A DNA stretch of 64,000 nucleotides from Tessaracoccus massiliensis (GCF_000826065.2 NZ_LN623543.1:474144-538143); one strand, 5' to 3'. Positions 7,654-20,678 are shown, counted from the stretch's first letter. A program made the numbers and translations. Notes: generated by a model not told the origin, from the sequence alone.

Positions 7654-8556
7654 CTAGATACGCAGATATCGTCTGGTGGCAATCAGGGTGGGTACGACCG
7701 CCAAGCCGATGCCCACTACTGCAATGGACACAATGGCAGCCACGAGCTCACCCCAACCAATCCAGGGTAAAGCGGAGATTGAGGTTCGGGCGTTCTGGTC
7801 GATCACGAACCAGTAGGCCGCAGTGATGGCTCCCGCCGCCAGCACGATGCCGATCACAGCAGCGATCAGCGCCTCGAGCAGGAACGGCAGCAGGATGTAG
7901 ATGTTGGAGGCGCCGACCAGGCGCATGATGCCCATCTCCCGACGTCGGGAGAAGGCCGCCATCCGGATGGTGTTGACGATCTGCAGGGCTGCGGCGACGA
8001 GCAGCAGGACGCTCATCCCGATCGTGGCCCACTGCAACGCGCCGAACCATTTGAAGATGGGCTCGAGGATGGAATTCTGATCCTGAACCGCCTGCACGCC
8101 CTGCAGGCCACGGGCCTCCGTGGAGACGCCGGCGTAGTTCTCCGGGTTGTGGAGGCTGACGCGGAACGAATCCTGCATGTCGTCAACGGTGCGGGAGTGC
8201 ACTGCAGGTGAATCGGCGAAGACGCGCTGGAACTCGGCCAGCGCCACCTCCTTCGATTCGTAGACCACTTCCGAGACCTCGGGGTTGGCGTTGAGAGTTT
8301 GTTCAATGGATTCGCGCTGGGCGTCCGTGGTGCCCTTCCCCGCCTCGCAGCGCCCGCCCTGCGTGTTCTCCGTGCACAGGAACACCTGGACGGTGATCTT
8401 GTCGTAGAGCGTGCGCTTGGTGAGGTCGACCTCCATGGACGTCAGCAGGCCCGCTCCGAGGAGCGTCAGGGACACGGCCATGGTGACCACGACGGCGATC
8501 GTCATGGCGATGTTGCGCTTGAGACCGGACCAGGTCTCGCGGAGTGAATGCCTCAT
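7654..8556 (-). CDS. ftsX: Cell division protein FtsX
   Basis: The 300-residue protein shows the FtsX layout. A cytoplasmic start (MRHSLRETWSGLKRNIAM) leads to a first membrane helix, then a large extracellular loop of about 120 residues, and three further membrane helices near 185, 230 and 275. The last part contains the MGIMRLVGASNIYI signature of the FtsX/MacB permease family. Two cysteines in the loop (CTENTQGGRC) may form a disulfide. It lies 14 bases after ftsE and just before the M23 hydrolase, so the three form a division-linked unit. Confidence 0.96.
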   Translation of the reverse strand: MRHSLRETWSGLKRNIAMTIAVVVTMAVSLTLLGAGLLTSMEVDLTKRTLYDKITVQVFLCTENTQGGRCEAGKGTTDAQRESIEQTLNANPEVSEVVYESKEVALAEFQRVFADSPAVHSRTVDDMQDSFRVSLHNPENYAGVSTEARGLQGVQAVQDQNSILEPIFKWFGALQWATIGMSVLLLVAAALQIVNTIRMAAFSRRREMGIMRLVGASNIYILLPFLLEALIAAVIGIVLAAGAITAAYWFVIDQNARTSISALPWIGWGELVAAIVSIAVVGIGLAVVPTLIATRRYLRI

Positions 8557-8570
8557 CGGTGATGTGTCCC

Positions 8571-9257
8571 CTATGCCGTTCCGTAGATGCCCTTGGCCTG
8601 GTCCCGCACGAGCTCGCCTTCACGCAACTCAAGGACCCGGCGTCGCATCTGGTCGACGATGGACGAGTCGTGGGTGGCCATGATGACCGTGGTGTCCGCC
8701 CGGTTGATCCGATCGAGCAGCTTCATGATGCCGACGGAGGTTTCCGGGTCGAGATTACCGGTGGGCTCGTCGGCGATGAGGATCTTGGGGCGGTTGACGA
8801 AGGCCCGGGCGATGGCGACGCGTTGCTGCTCGCCGCCGGAGAGCTCCTCGCAGGGTCGCTCTTCCTTGCCCGCCAGGCCCACCATCTCCAACGTGTCGGG
8901 CACGACGCGGCGGATCTCACGCCCGGAGCGGCCGATCACCTGTAGCGCGAATGCCACGTTCTCATAGACCGTCTTGCCGGGCAGCAGCCGGAAGTCCTGG
9001 AAGACGGTGCCGATCTGGCGGCGGAGGCCTGGCACCTTCCATTGCGGGAGCGTGCCGAGATTCTTCCCCGCCACGTAGAGCGTGCCCTTGGAGGGGCGGT
9101 ACTCACGCAGGATCAGCCGCAGAAAGGTCGACTTGCCGGAGCCGGACTGGCCCACGAGGAAGACGAACTCGCCACGGCCGATTTCGAGGTTGACGTTCCG
9201 CAGGGCAGCCTTCTGCTGGCCTGGATAGAACTTTGTGACGTCCTCGAAGGTGATCAC
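8571..9257 (-). CDS. ftsE: Cell division ATP-binding protein FtsE
   Basis: This is a 228-residue ABC ATPase of typical FtsE length. Walker [10 protein letters not shown] lies at 36-44, the signature [14 protein letters not shown] near 140, Walker [14 protein letters not shown] near 160 and the H-loop histidine in [10 protein letters not shown] near 195. FtsE powers the FtsEX complex that controls septal peptidoglycan hydrolysis. It is the first gene of the ftsE-ftsX-M23 unit, with prfB upstream on the same strand. Confidence 0.97.
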   Translation of the reverse strand: MITFEDVTKFYPGQQKAALRNVNLEIGRGEFVFLVGQSGSGKSTFLRLILREYRPSKGTLYVAGKNLGTLPQWKVPGLRRQIGTVFQDFRLLPGKTVYENVAFALQVIGRSGREIRRVVPDTLEMVGLAGKEERPCEELSGGEQQRVAIARAFVNRPKILIADEPTGNLDPETSVGIMKLLDRINRADTTVIMATHDSSIVDQMRRRVLELREGELVRDQAKGIYGTA

Positions 9258-9353
9258 TGATGGGCTCCGGCGGTTGGGGAAGATACTGAGAAACTCTCAG
9301 CGCTGAGGAGTCTAGGCGAGACGGCCGGAGACATCACCAGCGACACGCCGCGC

Positions 9354-10466
9354 TCACGCGTCGACTTCGGCCTTCTTCCGCCATCGGATGCCGGCGTCGA
9401 TGAAACCGTCGATGTCGCCGTCGAAGACGGCTTCAGGGTTGCCCACCTCGTGCTCGGTGCGCAGATCCTTGACCATCTGATACGGGTTCATCACGTAGGA
9501 GCGCATCTGCGCACCCCAGGAGTTGCCACCGTCACCCTTGAGCGCGTTCATCTCCTTCTCGCGATCCTGGCGGGCCTGCTCGAGGAGGCGGGACTGCAGG
9601 ACCCGCAGCGCCGCTGCCTTGTTCTGCAACTGGGACTTCTCGTTCTGGCAGCTCACCACGATGCCGGTGGGCAGGTGGGTGATACGCACGGCAGAATCCG
9701 TCGTGTTGACGGACTGACCACCGGGGCCGGAGGACCGGAACACGTCGATGCGGATGTCCGACTCCGGGATGTCGATGGAATCTGTCTCCTCGGTGACCGG
9801 GAGCACCTCCACGCCGGCGAACGACGTCTGGCGGCGACCCTGGTTGTCGAAGGGCGAGATCCGCACCAGTCGGTGGGTGCCCTGCTCGACAGACAGCGTG
9901 CCGTAGGCGAAGGGAGCCTTGATCGCGAAGGTAGCCGACTTGAGTCCGGCCTCTTCCGCATAGGAGGTGTCGTAGACCTCAGTGGGATACCCATGACGGT
10001 CCGCCCAGCGCAGATACATCCGCATCAACATCTCTGCGAAGTCAGCGGCGTCGACGCCGCCGGCCTCTGCCCGGATGGTGATCAGCGCGTCGCGCGGGTC
10101 GTATTCGCCCGACAGGAGCGTGCGGACCTCGAGCGCCTCGACGTCACGGGACAGCTTGTCCAGTTCGCGCATGACCTCGGCGGTGGTGTCCTCGTCGCCC
10201 TCTTCCTCAGCGAGTTCGAGCATCAGCTCGGCGTCCTCCAAGCGGGTGCGCAGGCCGACGAGGCGGTCCACCTCACCCTGCTTCGCGGAAAGCTGGCTCG
10301 TCACACGTTGCGCGTTGTCCTGGTCATCCCAGAGATCGGGGGCGGCCACCTGCTGCTCGAGATCTGCGATCTCGGCGCGGACCTTGTCGAGGTCTGCGAC
10401 GGCCTCGATCGAGTCGAGCGAATGACCCAGGTCGGTCAGGCGGGTTGAGAGATCATCGTTAGCCAC
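9354..10466 (-). CDS. prfB: Peptide chain release factor 2
   Basis: The 370-residue protein reads terminators UGA and UAA. It has the catalytic GGQ ([17 protein letters not shown]) in domain 3 and the usual coiled-coil domain 1. The GTG start at 10466 ([16 protein letters not shown]) fits other actinobacterial RF2 proteins; a longer open frame to 11468 runs over the divergent secreted gene and is spurious. The reading frame is continuous through the region where many bacteria carry the autoregulatory UGA frameshift, so that control is absent here. ftsE follows downstream. Confidence 0.96.
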   Translation of the reverse strand: MANDDLSTRLTDLGHSLDSIEAVADLDKVRAEIADLEQQVAAPDLWDDQDNAQRVTSQLSAKQGEVDRLVGLRTRLEDAELMLELAEEEGDEDTTAEVMRELDKLSRDVEALEVRTLLSGEYDPRDALITIRAEAGGVDAADFAEMLMRMYLRWADRHGYPTEVYDTSYAEEAGLKSATFAIKAPFAYGTLSVEQGTHRLVRISPFDNQGRRQTSFAGVEVLPVTEETDSIDIPESDIRIDVFRSSGPGGQSVNTTDSAVRITHLPTGIVVSCQNEKSQLQNKAAALRVLQSRLLEQARQDREKEMNALKGDGGNSWGAQMRSYVMNPYQMVKDLRTEHEVGNPEAVFDGDIDGFIDAGIRWRKKAEVDA

Positions 10467-10589
10467 AATCGTCGATTCTACCCCCACAACCTCATGGGGC
10501 ACTGTAGAGCATGTTTGGCTCTGTTCTGGCTGGGGGTTATTGTCGCAGGGGCCACACGGCACACCCCGACGAGAAGGATCTGATCGAAG
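10467..10589. promoter_or_regulatory. Divergent intergenic region, prfB / secreted epimerase-like gene
   Basis: This 123-bp gap must hold the promoters of two divergent genes. A ribosome site AGAAGGATC lies before the ATG at 10590. I see no clear -35/-10 pair or operator. Confidence 0.35.
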
Positions 10590-12974
10590 ATGAAACGACT
10601 GGGCGCAGGGCTGGCAGCGTTGCTGACAGCAACCCTGGGTATCGTGGCACTCCCCCACACCCCTCAGGCAGCAGCGGACGTGGACGTCTACACCCAGCCT
10701 GGCTATCACAACGTCAACGGACGCGAATGGCGCACATCCTGTGGTCCCTACTCTTCGACGGTGGACCGGTGCCGCGCCGAGATCAAGGCCACCGTGGTGA
10801 AGGTCGAGGACGGGCAGTTCGTGGAACTGACCGACTGGGCATTCAACAACCTCACCTACAAGCCCAGCCCTCGTGCCGCCTGGGCAGGTAACCCGCTCGC
10901 GACGCCGGGCGAACACCTCATCAACGGTCGCCGGTGGCGCACCGAGTGTGACACCGCCCAGACCGGGCGCAATGCGTGCCGCAGCTACATCATGACCACC
11001 GTCTACGGGGTCAAGACGATGACGCCGCGCACCTACGAGCAGTCGAACCAGTGGGTGTTCAACAACATCGTCCACTTCACGGTCGCCCCCGCACCGACGG
11101 CTCCCCCGGCCCCGACCGAACCGCCGCCGAAGCCGACGTTCTGCCGCAACGCCCCCCTGCCCGGCGGTTTCGCGCTGACCGACGATGGCCGCCCCTACGC
11201 CATCAAGGCGCCCTACACGCCGGTGGACATGTACAACCCCACCACCATCAGCAACTTCATCCGCAGGGTGATTTCGGTGCGCCGCGGGCTGGACCAGAAC
11301 TCCAGGGCTGCTGAGGACCAGAAGTGTCTGGCGCTGCTGGCCGCCGAGCACCTCATGGCCGGCTCGGAGACGACGAAGAACGCCCGGGGCGAGACCGTGC
11401 GCTGGTTCCCCTACATGTTCAGGTTCTCCGCCAACCCCACCATGGACGACCTCGTCGGCCCATGGCACTCAGGCCTGGCGCAGGGTGGCGTGCTCACCAC
11501 CTTCACACTGCTGACCGACCTCACGGGCGACCGCAACTGGATGGAACGCGGCGCGGAGACGTTCCGCAGCTTCGAGGTGCCCATCTCCGAGCCCGGCGGC
11601 ATCCTGCACCGCAACGAGGAGCACGGTTTCCTCTGGTTCGAGGAGTACCCCACCAAGCCCGAACCCACCACCGTGCTCAACGGCCACCTGGAGGCGGTCA
11701 TCGGCCTCAACCTGTGGCACCGCCGCATGGTCGCCGATGGCACGCGGGCCGTCAGTGAACCCGCCAAGGTCAAGGCTCTCGTCGACGAGGCCCTCGCCAC
11801 GCTGGAGCCCATGCTGAAGATCCACGAGCTCGAGATCGACGGCGGCACGCTGACCACCTACGACGCCGTTCGCGGCTACCCGGCCGCCCCGCTGCGTGTC
11901 AACGGCGGATCCAATGTGCGCGTCTCGTCGGCCAGGCTGAACGACAAGGCCATCACGCTGCCGAAGGTCACCGACAACTGGTCCAACCGGGACGCCTACC
12001 TCGTCAACGGCGACTTCAGCACCATCGAGAACGGGATGCCGCAGGGCTGGACCAGGCTGGGCAGCTCCGCCTACTCCGGCCCCTCCGCCGGCGGATACCG
12101 GATCCGGTCCGGAGGCAACGCCTGGCAGGGCCTGGAGTTCGGCTCTGCGAGCAGCCCCAACAAGGGCATCCCTGCCAGCTGGCTGCGCGAGGTGGCGGGC
12201 AAACCCATGACGCTGACCATGCGCGCCTCCGTGTCCTACCCGGACAACAAGGCCGGCGCCTCCGGCCGCGTGGCCCTGTACCAGCAGTGCGGCTCCGACG
12301 TCACCCTGCACTATGAGAACGTGCTGCGCGGCTCCGGCCAGTGGACGGACTACACGTTCGGTTTCAATGCCCCGAAGGCTGGCTGCGATCTGCGCGTTCA
12401 GTTCATGGTCAGCCCGTACCAGCAGGCCGACACGGTCTTCCTGCTCGACGACGTGAAGCTCAGCTCGGCGCAGACGGTGGGCGCGTCCCACAAGCCCAGC
12501 TACGACCTGAAGGTCTTCGAAACCCCGGAGAACGTCCTGTCGCTGACGGGCACCGGCAAGGCCACTCTGCAGGCCCACTACAACGGCCGCTGGCAGGATT
12601 TCGCCACCGTCAACCTGACCAATCAGGCCACCGACATCGTCATCCCCGAGCGGTTCACCGGCCGGAACATCCACCTGGGCTACCACGAGACCCACGTGGG
12701 CGAGCTGATGTCGCTCTACCGCCAGTTCCCGCAGCACACCTATCTGCTGGAGTATGCGCAGCGGTGGGCCCCCATGGCCCCGAGCGTGCACCACACGGTG
12801 CCCAAGCCGTCGGCCAACGGCTCCACAGCCCGCACCGGCGCGCGTCCTCAGGGTGCGGACACCACCGTGATCGACGGCCAGACCTACGAGCTGCCGCCGC
12901 TGGTGGACCAGTTCACCGGCCTGCCCTACGAGGAGCTCGAGTACCTGGACGAGCTGGCGCAGCCAGCCAGCTGA
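10590..12974 (+). CDS. Secreted protein: twin C-X9-C repeat domain plus D-glucuronyl C5-epimerase-like domain
   Basis: The 794-residue protein has a signal peptide (cleavage near AQAAA at 29). Two related repeats follow: GREWRTSC with C51 and C61, ending FNNLTY, and GRRWRTEC with C120 and C130, ending FNNIVH. In each, the cysteines are nine residues apart. A Pro-rich linker (165-187) leads to a domain with [27 protein letters not shown] and [14 protein letters not shown], matching the GlcA C5-epimerase C-terminal family (about 270-410). Near 475-605 is a jelly-roll-like sugar-binding region ([18 protein letters not shown]). It probably acts on or binds an extracellular uronic-acid polysaccharide. 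The next gene repeats its N-terminal domain. Epimerase activity is inferred from the family. Confidence 0.7.
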   Translation: MKRLGAGLAALLTATLGIVALPHTPQAAADVDVYTQPGYHNVNGREWRTSCGPYSSTVDRCRAEIKATVVKVEDGQFVELTDWAFNNLTYKPSPRAAWAGNPLATPGEHLINGRRWRTECDTAQTGRNACRSYIMTTVYGVKTMTPRTYEQSNQWVFNNIVHFTVAPAPTAPPAPTEPPPKPTFCRNAPLPGGFALTDDGRPYAIKAPYTPVDMYNPTTISNFIRRVISVRRGLDQNSRAAEDQKCLALLAAEHLMAGSETTKNARGETVRWFPYMFRFSANPTMDDLVGPWHSGLAQGGVLTTFTLLTDLTGDRNWMERGAETFRSFEVPISEPGGILHRNEEHGFLWFEEYPTKPEPTTVLNGHLEAVIGLNLWHRRMVADGTRAVSEPAKVKALVDEALATLEPMLKIHELEIDGGTLTTYDAVRGYPAAPLRVNGGSNVRVSSARLNDKAITLPKVTDNWSNRDAYLVNGDFSTIENGMPQGWTRLGSSAYSGPSAGGYRIRSGGNAWQGLEFGSASSPNKGIPASWLREVAGKPMTLTMRASVSYPDNKAGASGRVALYQQCGSDVTLHYENVLRGSGQWTDYTFGFNAPKAGCDLRVQFMVSPYQQADTVFLLDDVKLSSAQTVGASHKPSYDLKVFETPENVLSLTGTGKATLQAHYNGRWQDFATVNLTNQATDIVIPERFTGRNIHLGYHETHVGELMSLYRQFPQHTYLLEYAQRWAPMAPSVHHTVPKPSANGSTARTGARPQGADTTVIDGQTYELPPLVDQFTGLPYEELEYLDELAQPAS

Positions 12975-12975
12975 C

Positions 12976-13740
12976 GTGAGGATCGCCGGGGCGCTGGTCG
13001 CCGTCATCGTCGCCGTTGTGGGCGTGGTCACCCCCACGCCCGCAGCGGCGGACGTCGACGTGTACACCACCCCCGGCGCCCATAAGGTCGGCGGCCGGGA
13101 GTGGCGCACCACGTGCTCGATGTACTCGAGCACGGTGGAGCGTTGCCGCACGGAGATCAAGGCCACCACGGTCACCTTCGACGGCCGGGGCTACGTCGAG
13201 CAGCAGGGGTGGCTGTTCAACAACCTCACCTACAAGGCCAGCCCCCGCGAATCCTGGTCGTTCATGAATCCGCTCGTCACCCCGGGCGACCACACAGTGA
13301 ACGGCCGCAAGTGGCGCACTGAGTGCGACACCGCCTGGACCGGGTCCGGGGGCTGCCGCTCGCAGCTCATGGCCACGGTCATCGAGAAGGGGAAGGGTGG
13401 CTACCAGACGGTCAACAAGTACGTGTTCAACAACATCGTGCACGTCAAGCCGGTGCCCTGCGCGGTCACGCAGGATCAGGTGCGCCGCGACGTGGGCATC
13501 CCCACCACCGTCGTGCAGGGCTGCACCAGGTCGTCGAGCAACTCCTCCTGGACCGCCGTCGACGTGCCGGTGCTGCTGCCCGACGGTTACCGCTACATGT
13601 CCACGGCGTTCTACCGCCTGTCCGGCAGCAGATGGCGCCTCACCACGCGCAGCGGCCCCAACTGGCAGATCTGCCGCTGGGCCCGCGACAACGGCGCCCC
13701 GAAGGACCTCGTGGACAAGCACCTGGCCTTCTGCCGCTGA
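12976..13740 (+). CDS. Secreted protein sharing the twin C-X9-C repeat domain
   Basis: The GTG start at 12976 lies one base after the preceding stop. The 254-residue product has a signal peptide (cleavage near AAA at 25) and then the same two-repeat domain as its neighbour: C47/C57 and C117/C127, with WRTTC, CRTEIKAT, FNNLTY, WRTEC, CRSQLMATV and FNNIVH in order. The C-terminal 95 residues contain four more cysteines (CAVTQ, QGCTR, WQICRW, AFCR) and are unlike the neighbour. The spacing implies co-transcription and a joint job at the cell surface. I do not recognise the family. Confidence 0.75.
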   Translation: MRIAGALVAVIVAVVGVVTPTPAAADVDVYTTPGAHKVGGREWRTTCSMYSSTVERCRTEIKATTVTFDGRGYVEQQGWLFNNLTYKASPRESWSFMNPLVTPGDHTVNGRKWRTECDTAWTGSGGCRSQLMATVIEKGKGGYQTVNKYVFNNIVHVKPVPCAVTQDQVRRDVGIPTTVVQGCTRSSSNSSWTAVDVPVLLPDGYRYMSTAFYRLSGSRWRLTTRSGPNWQICRWARDNGAPKDLVDKHLAFCR

Positions 13741-13796
13741 CGGCGGTGTGCGTTTGCGGGCCTGCCCTGACACAATGGGTCTGGCCTCATGCCCCA

Positions 13797-13873
13797 GGGC
13801 GCATAGCTCAGTTGGTTAGAGCACCTGCCTTACAAGCAGGGAGTCGGCAGTTCGAGTCTGCCTGTGCCCACCA
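13797..13873 (+). tRNA. tRNA-Val (TAC)
   Basis: The sequence folds as a standard cloverleaf. The acceptor stem is GGGCGCA / TGTGCCC, the D-loop has AGCTCAGTTGGTTAGAGC, the anticodon loop is CTTACAA and the T-arm is GGCAGTTCGAGTCTGCC. The anticodon TAC reads valine GUA/GUG. CCA is encoded at 13871-13873. Confidence 0.95.
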
Positions 13874-14059
13874 GATCCGGCCCATCGGGTGCCGGAATCC
13901 CACGGCACTCCGGAGCCGGCATCGTTGCCAGCTCCGCCGCCATCCACACCAAACCGGGAGAGTATCCGGCACGCCGGGTTGGCCAGATTCGCAGGAATCA
14001 GCTGCGGAGATTCTTGAACCGGGCGGGTAGATTGGTGCCGCAGATGTGCAGGAGGTGTC

Positions 14060-15182
14060 ATGACCAGCCCGATCGGTCGACGCGGCCTCCCCCCGGAGGA
14101 CGAGCCGCCAGAGGCACCCGCCCACGCGCCAACACCCGACGTCCCCGCGGCCCGGCGTGCCCTGGCCCCCGAAGACACCGATTCGGCGTGCCCTGGCCCC
14201 CGAAGACACCGATTCCCCCGCCCGTCCATCGGGGATCGAGGCTGAGCCACCAACCGGCGCTGAACGCCCAACTGGCGCGCCGAGGCGCGGCATGGTCGAG
14301 GTGGAGCCGGAGGAGGCGCCCGAGGCCCGGCGCGCCCGGTATATCGTGGCCGCGACGACGGCGGCGCTGGCGCTGCTGGTGGGTGTGCTGTGGTTCATCT
14401 TCGGGCTACGCGACGAGACTCCTGTCGCGGTGCCCGGCCCCGGCCCCACGGGTCCGATCTCCACGGCCGCCGAACCGGTCACGCCGGCGCCTCCGGTCGA
14501 GCCGCCCTCGCCCACCACCCAGCCGGTCAGCACAGCGCCCGGCAGCGCATCCGCACCGGTGCCCCCGCCAGATCCCGGCCTGCCCACGGTCTCTCCCACG
14601 GCCACGGCCACGGAGACGGGCACGGATGACCTTCCCACCGGCCCGGAGGAGGAACCCTCCCCCGTCTCCTCGATCCCCGGTGGCGTGCGCCTCGAACTCA
14701 ACGGCGTCGTGCTGGACATGCCGCCGGGCTGGCAGCTGTACGCTGACGAGACCGTGCAGGGGGACCGCCGGTTGGTCCGCATCCGCGAGCTCGTCACCGA
14801 CGTGCGCATCCAGGCGGTCGCGCTGACCAATGTCACCGGCTCCCTCGACGACGCCTGTCTCGATCTGGTGGCAGACCACAGGCAGCTCTACAGCGCCGTA
14901 GCCGAGGGGTTACCCGTCAACGTGCCCGTCTCAGGCGACGCGGTGGGCGTGTCCTGCAACTTCAGCGGCACGCGCACCAGCGACGGCGTGGCCAACCGCG
15001 TCGAGTTCACCCTGCTGCAATCCGGCGGCGTCACGCTGGTGTTTCGCGACACGATTCCCGCCGCCGTGTCTACGGACGCGCCTGCGCTGACCCAACTGAT
15101 CGCCATGGAATGCGCAGCCGCTGAGAGCTTCGGCGTCGTGATCGATCAGTGCGCGATCACTCCTGCCCAGGCCGACGGCTGA
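14060..15182 (+). pseudogene. Membrane-anchored hypothetical protein, frameshifted by a 31-bp tandem duplication
   Basis: An ATG at 14060 follows a strong AGGAGG site, but the frame stops after 61 codons at 14245. The second frame (14157 on) carries the rest of the protein to 15182. Removing one copy of the 31-bp repeat joins the two into one 363-residue protein. That protein would have an acidic Pro-rich N-terminus, one membrane helix (YIVAATTAALALLVGVLWFIFGL), a Pro/Thr-rich linker and a C-terminal extracellular domain of about 160 residues with four cysteines. The domain is not recognised. The 3' end overlaps pfk (convergent) by 26 bases. The break may be a real mutation or an assembly error. 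Confidence 0.7.
14154..14215. repeat. 31-bp tandem duplication
   Basis: Two identical 31-bp copies lie directly next to each other (14154-14184 and 14185-14215). The unit is not a multiple of three, so it shifts the reading frame of the surrounding gene. Confidence 0.95.
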
Positions 15183-17367
15183 GCTGGTCGAACACCGGAC
15201 GCAGCGACATCCACCACTGCTCGTAGGGGCGTTGGGCGTCCCAGTCCATGCCCTCCGTGACGGTCCGCAGCGGGGCCAGCAGCCCGGGTTCCGAACTCGA
15301 CGCCGCCACATAGTTGGCCGAGCCGTTACGCAGCTGCTCGTCGAGGTTGGCGACCGCCTTGTAGGCCAGCCGGGTGGCGTTGATCCGGTCGAACGGCGTG
15401 GGGCTGCCGCCCTGCTGCACGTGGCCGATCACTGCTTGGCGCACCGAGTACAAACCCTTACCCTCCGCCTCGTAGAGCTTAGCCACCACATCAGAGGTGT
15501 AGTGCGGGCTCGCGTCCTCCCCCATCACGGCGAGATAGAAGGACCGGCCGGACTCGAACGCGTCGACCAGCGCCTCGATGTCGGTAGACAGTTCCTCCAA
15601 CGTGAGGCCCGTCTCCGGCAGGTACGCCTTCTCGGCGCCGCCGGCGATGCCGCCGACCAGTGGGAGGAACCCGCAGCCGCGGCCCATGGTCTCGACGACG
15701 AACGCGCGCTTGCTGGCCGAGGCCGACATCCGCACCATGTCGATCGAGTCGACCACGGTGTTGAGCGCAGTATCCGACCCGACGGCCATGGGCCAGGACG
15801 GCAGGTTGTTGTCGATGCTCGCGGGCAGCAGGGCGATGGGAATGTTGAAGGCCGGGTAGCGCCTGCGTTCGCGCTCCATCATGTCGACGGTGGCGTAGGC
15901 GTGGAATCCACCCATCACCAGCAGCGCATCGATCCGGTGCTCCTCCAGCGTGCGGGCCATGGCGTACAGGTCAGACTCGGTGGGCACGTAGCGGCGGGTG
16001 CCGAACGCGGCGCCGCCGGTGTTGGCCATGCCCTCCACGTCGTGCCAGTGCACCTCGCGCAGATCTCCGGAGACGAGGCCGGGGACGCCGCCCTGGACGG
16101 CGATCATGTGGTAGCCGCGGTCCAGGCCGGAGCGCACCGCCACGCGGGCCAGCTGGTTCATGCCGGGGGCGAGCGCACCCGCGTGCATGACGGCCACCCG
16201 CTTGGCGTCTTCGGCCATCTCGACGGTGGGCTTGGCTTCGGTGAGCACGCGGTAGATCTCGATCATTGAGGTGAAGCCATGGCCGCGGGACCTCACCGCT
16301 GCTTCATAGTTGCCTTCCTCGATGTAGGCGCCGATCTGGTGGGTGTCCTCCACGGCCTTCAGCAGGGGCACCCCGATCACCTGATCGCGGTGCACGCCCA
16401 CCAGCACCGGCTCAGATTCGTCATCTGCCGCCAGCACCCGCCGGACGGCCTCCACGCCGCACGCCGTGGCCATCCAGCGGTCGTACGCCGAGGGAGTGCC
16501 GCCGCGTTGGACGTGACCCAGGATGGTGATGCGTGCCTCCTCGCCGGTGCGCTCGCGCAGTACGTCCTGCACGCGCTCGGCGGTGATGGGGGCGCCCTCG
16601 CGGTCTGCAGCACCCTCGGCGACCAGGATGATCGAGTCGCGGCGGCCTGCGTCGCGGCCACGGCCGAGCACGTCGACCATGCGGTCCTCCCAGCCGGGGC
16701 GGGGCGGGGATTCGGGCAGGAAGGTGTAATCAGCGCCGCCGGCGATGGCGGTCATCAGCGCGAGGTAGCCGCAGCGGCGGCCCATCACCTCGATGATGAA
16801 GGTGCGCCGGTGCGATTCGGCGGTGGAACTGATGGCATCGATGGCCTCGGTGATGCGGTGCATCGCCGAATCCGTGCCGATGGTCATGTCGGTGCCCACC
16901 ATGTCGTTGTCGATGGAGCCGACCAGGCCGGCGATCCGCAGCCGCGGATGGGCCTCTGCCTGCTCGGGCGTGATCCGCCCGGCTTCGACCAACTCGGTCA
17001 CGTACTCCGGCCAGGCCAGGCACAGCGCGCGGCTCCCGGTGAGCGAGCCGTCGCCGCCGATCACGATGAGGCGGTCGATCCCCCGGCCGATGAGGTTCTC
17101 CACCGCCTTGAGCTGGCCCTCGCGGGTCTTGAACTCCATTGATCGGGCGGTGCCGATGACGGTACCGCCCTTGGGCAGGATGCCCGAGACGTCGCTCCAG
17201 CTCATCTGCATGATGTTGTCGCCGCCGGCGATGGCGCCCTGCCATCCCTCGCGGATGGCGAAGACCTCAGCCTGTTCGTGGATGCCGGCGCGCACGATGG
17301 CGCGCACCGCAGCATTCATGCCCTGTGCATCGCCGCCCGAGGTCATGACGCCGATGCGTGCGGTCAT
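15157..17367 (-). CDS. 6-phosphofructokinase, tandem-duplicated type
   Basis: The 736-residue protein contains two PFK folds, as in eukaryotic-type enzymes, rather than the 320-360 residues of usual bacterial PfkA. The N-half (1-about 365) has the nucleotide loop MTSGGDAQGMNAAVRA, GGDGSLTGSR and GSIDNDMVGTDMTIGTDSAM. The C-half has degenerate counterparts (HAGALAPGMNQLARVAV, MGGFHAYATVDMM, ASIDNNLP). This suggests a catalytic N-half and a regulatory C-half. It phosphorylates fructose 6-phosphate in glycolysis; the GGDGS motif favours ATP as donor. The DUF3052 gene lies upstream with a 4-base overlap. Confidence 0.92.
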   Translation of the reverse strand: MTARIGVMTSGGDAQGMNAAVRAIVRAGIHEQAEVFAIREGWQGAIAGGDNIMQMSWSDVSGILPKGGTVIGTARSMEFKTREGQLKAVENLIGRGIDRLIVIGGDGSLTGSRALCLAWPEYVTELVEAGRITPEQAEAHPRLRIAGLVGSIDNDMVGTDMTIGTDSAMHRITEAIDAISSTAESHRRTFIIEVMGRRCGYLALMTAIAGGADYTFLPESPPRPGWEDRMVDVLGRGRDAGRRDSIILVAEGAADREGAPITAERVQDVLRERTGEEARITILGHVQRGGTPSAYDRWMATACGVEAVRRVLAADDESEPVLVGVHRDQVIGVPLLKAVEDTHQIGAYIEEGNYEAAVRSRGHGFTSMIEIYRVLTEAKPTVEMAEDAKRVAVMHAGALAPGMNQLARVAVRSGLDRGYHMIAVQGGVPGLVSGDLREVHWHDVEGMANTGGAAFGTRRYVPTESDLYAMARTLEEHRIDALLVMGGFHAYATVDMMERERRRYPAFNIPIALLPASIDNNLPSWPMAVGSDTALNTVVDSIDMVRMSASASKRAFVVETMGRGCGFLPLVGGIAGGAEKAYLPETGLTLEELSTDIEALVDAFESGRSFYLAVMGEDASPHYTSDVVAKLYEAEGKGLYSVRQAVIGHVQQGGSPTPFDRINATRLAYKAVANLDEQLRNGSANYVAASSSEPGLLAPLRTVTEGMDWDAQRPYEQWWMSLRPVFDQLSRRPGQE

Positions 17368-17798
17368 CGACGCCCGCCCTTGGGGCGCACGACCTTGGTG
17401 GCCTGCCAGTCTGCCGCCACACTCGCCGTCGAGGTGAGGGACAGGCCTGCGATCGTGACGCCTTCGCCCACGGAGGCGGCGTCGATGAAGCCCGAGCGAC
17501 CCACCTTGGGGGTCAGCAGCCAGATGTAGCCGTCCTCCCCCAGGTCCGTCATGGCGTCGACGAGGCCGTCGGCGACATCGCCATCATCCTCTCGCCACCA
17601 CAGAATGGTGACGTCCACCGCCTCGAGCGGGTCCTCGATCATCTCCGCGTCGATGATGTCCATGATGTCGTCGCGCAGGTCGGCGTCAACATCCTCGTCC
17701 CAGCCGAGCTCCTGAACGACCAACCCCGGCGCGAGCCCGAGCAGGTCCGCTCCAGCCATCCCTTCGTGCGTGCGGTCCTTATCTAGTGCGTTGTCCAC
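17364..17798 (-). CDS. DUF3052 family protein
   Basis: The 144-residue actinobacterial protein has the family pattern LLGLAPGLVVQELGWDEDVDADLRDDIMD at the start and a VDVTILWWREDDGDVADGLVDAMTDL region followed by IWLLTPK. The GTG start at 17798 fits homologue length; the longer frame to 17909 adds low-quality Arg-rich sequence. No enzyme activity is established for the family. Its stop overlaps the pfk start (ATGA). It follows aceE on the same strand after a hairpin. Confidence 0.85.
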   Translation of the reverse strand: MDNALDKDRTHEGMAGADLLGLAPGLVVQELGWDEDVDADLRDDIMDIIDAEMIEDPLEAVDVTILWWREDDGDVADGLVDAMTDLGEDGYIWLLTPKVGRSGFIDAASVGEGVTIAGLSLTSTASVAADWQATKVVRPKGGRR

Positions 17799-17859
17799 AC
17801 CCCAAGCCTGCCAGACTCTGCACGCGATTTCACTCGGGGACCGCCGCAGACGCGCAGAC

Positions 17860-17884
17860 GGGGCCGGTCCCATGGACCGGCCCC
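17860..17884 (-). terminator. Hairpin downstream of aceE
   Basis: A perfect 10-bp GC-rich stem (GGGGCCGGTC / GACCGGCCCC) with a 5-base loop lies 35 bases after the aceE stop. No U-run follows on the aceE strand, so it may be a weak or actinobacterial-type terminator. Confidence 0.5.
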
Positions 17885-17918
17885 GCCTTCTTCCGTGCGT
17901 TTCGCTCACCGATTTCGC

Positions 17919-20678
<2,760 letters not shown>

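Noticed and set aside
6390-7826. A 478-codon plus-strand frame rich in Ala and Ser
   Set aside because: It is the antisense shadow of the coiled-coil and Ala/Lys-rich M23 gene, with no ribosome site or domain.
9354-11468. A 704-codon minus-strand frame covering prfB and beyond
   Set aside because: Only the part from 10466 is protein-like. The upstream part is antisense to the secreted epimerase-like gene.
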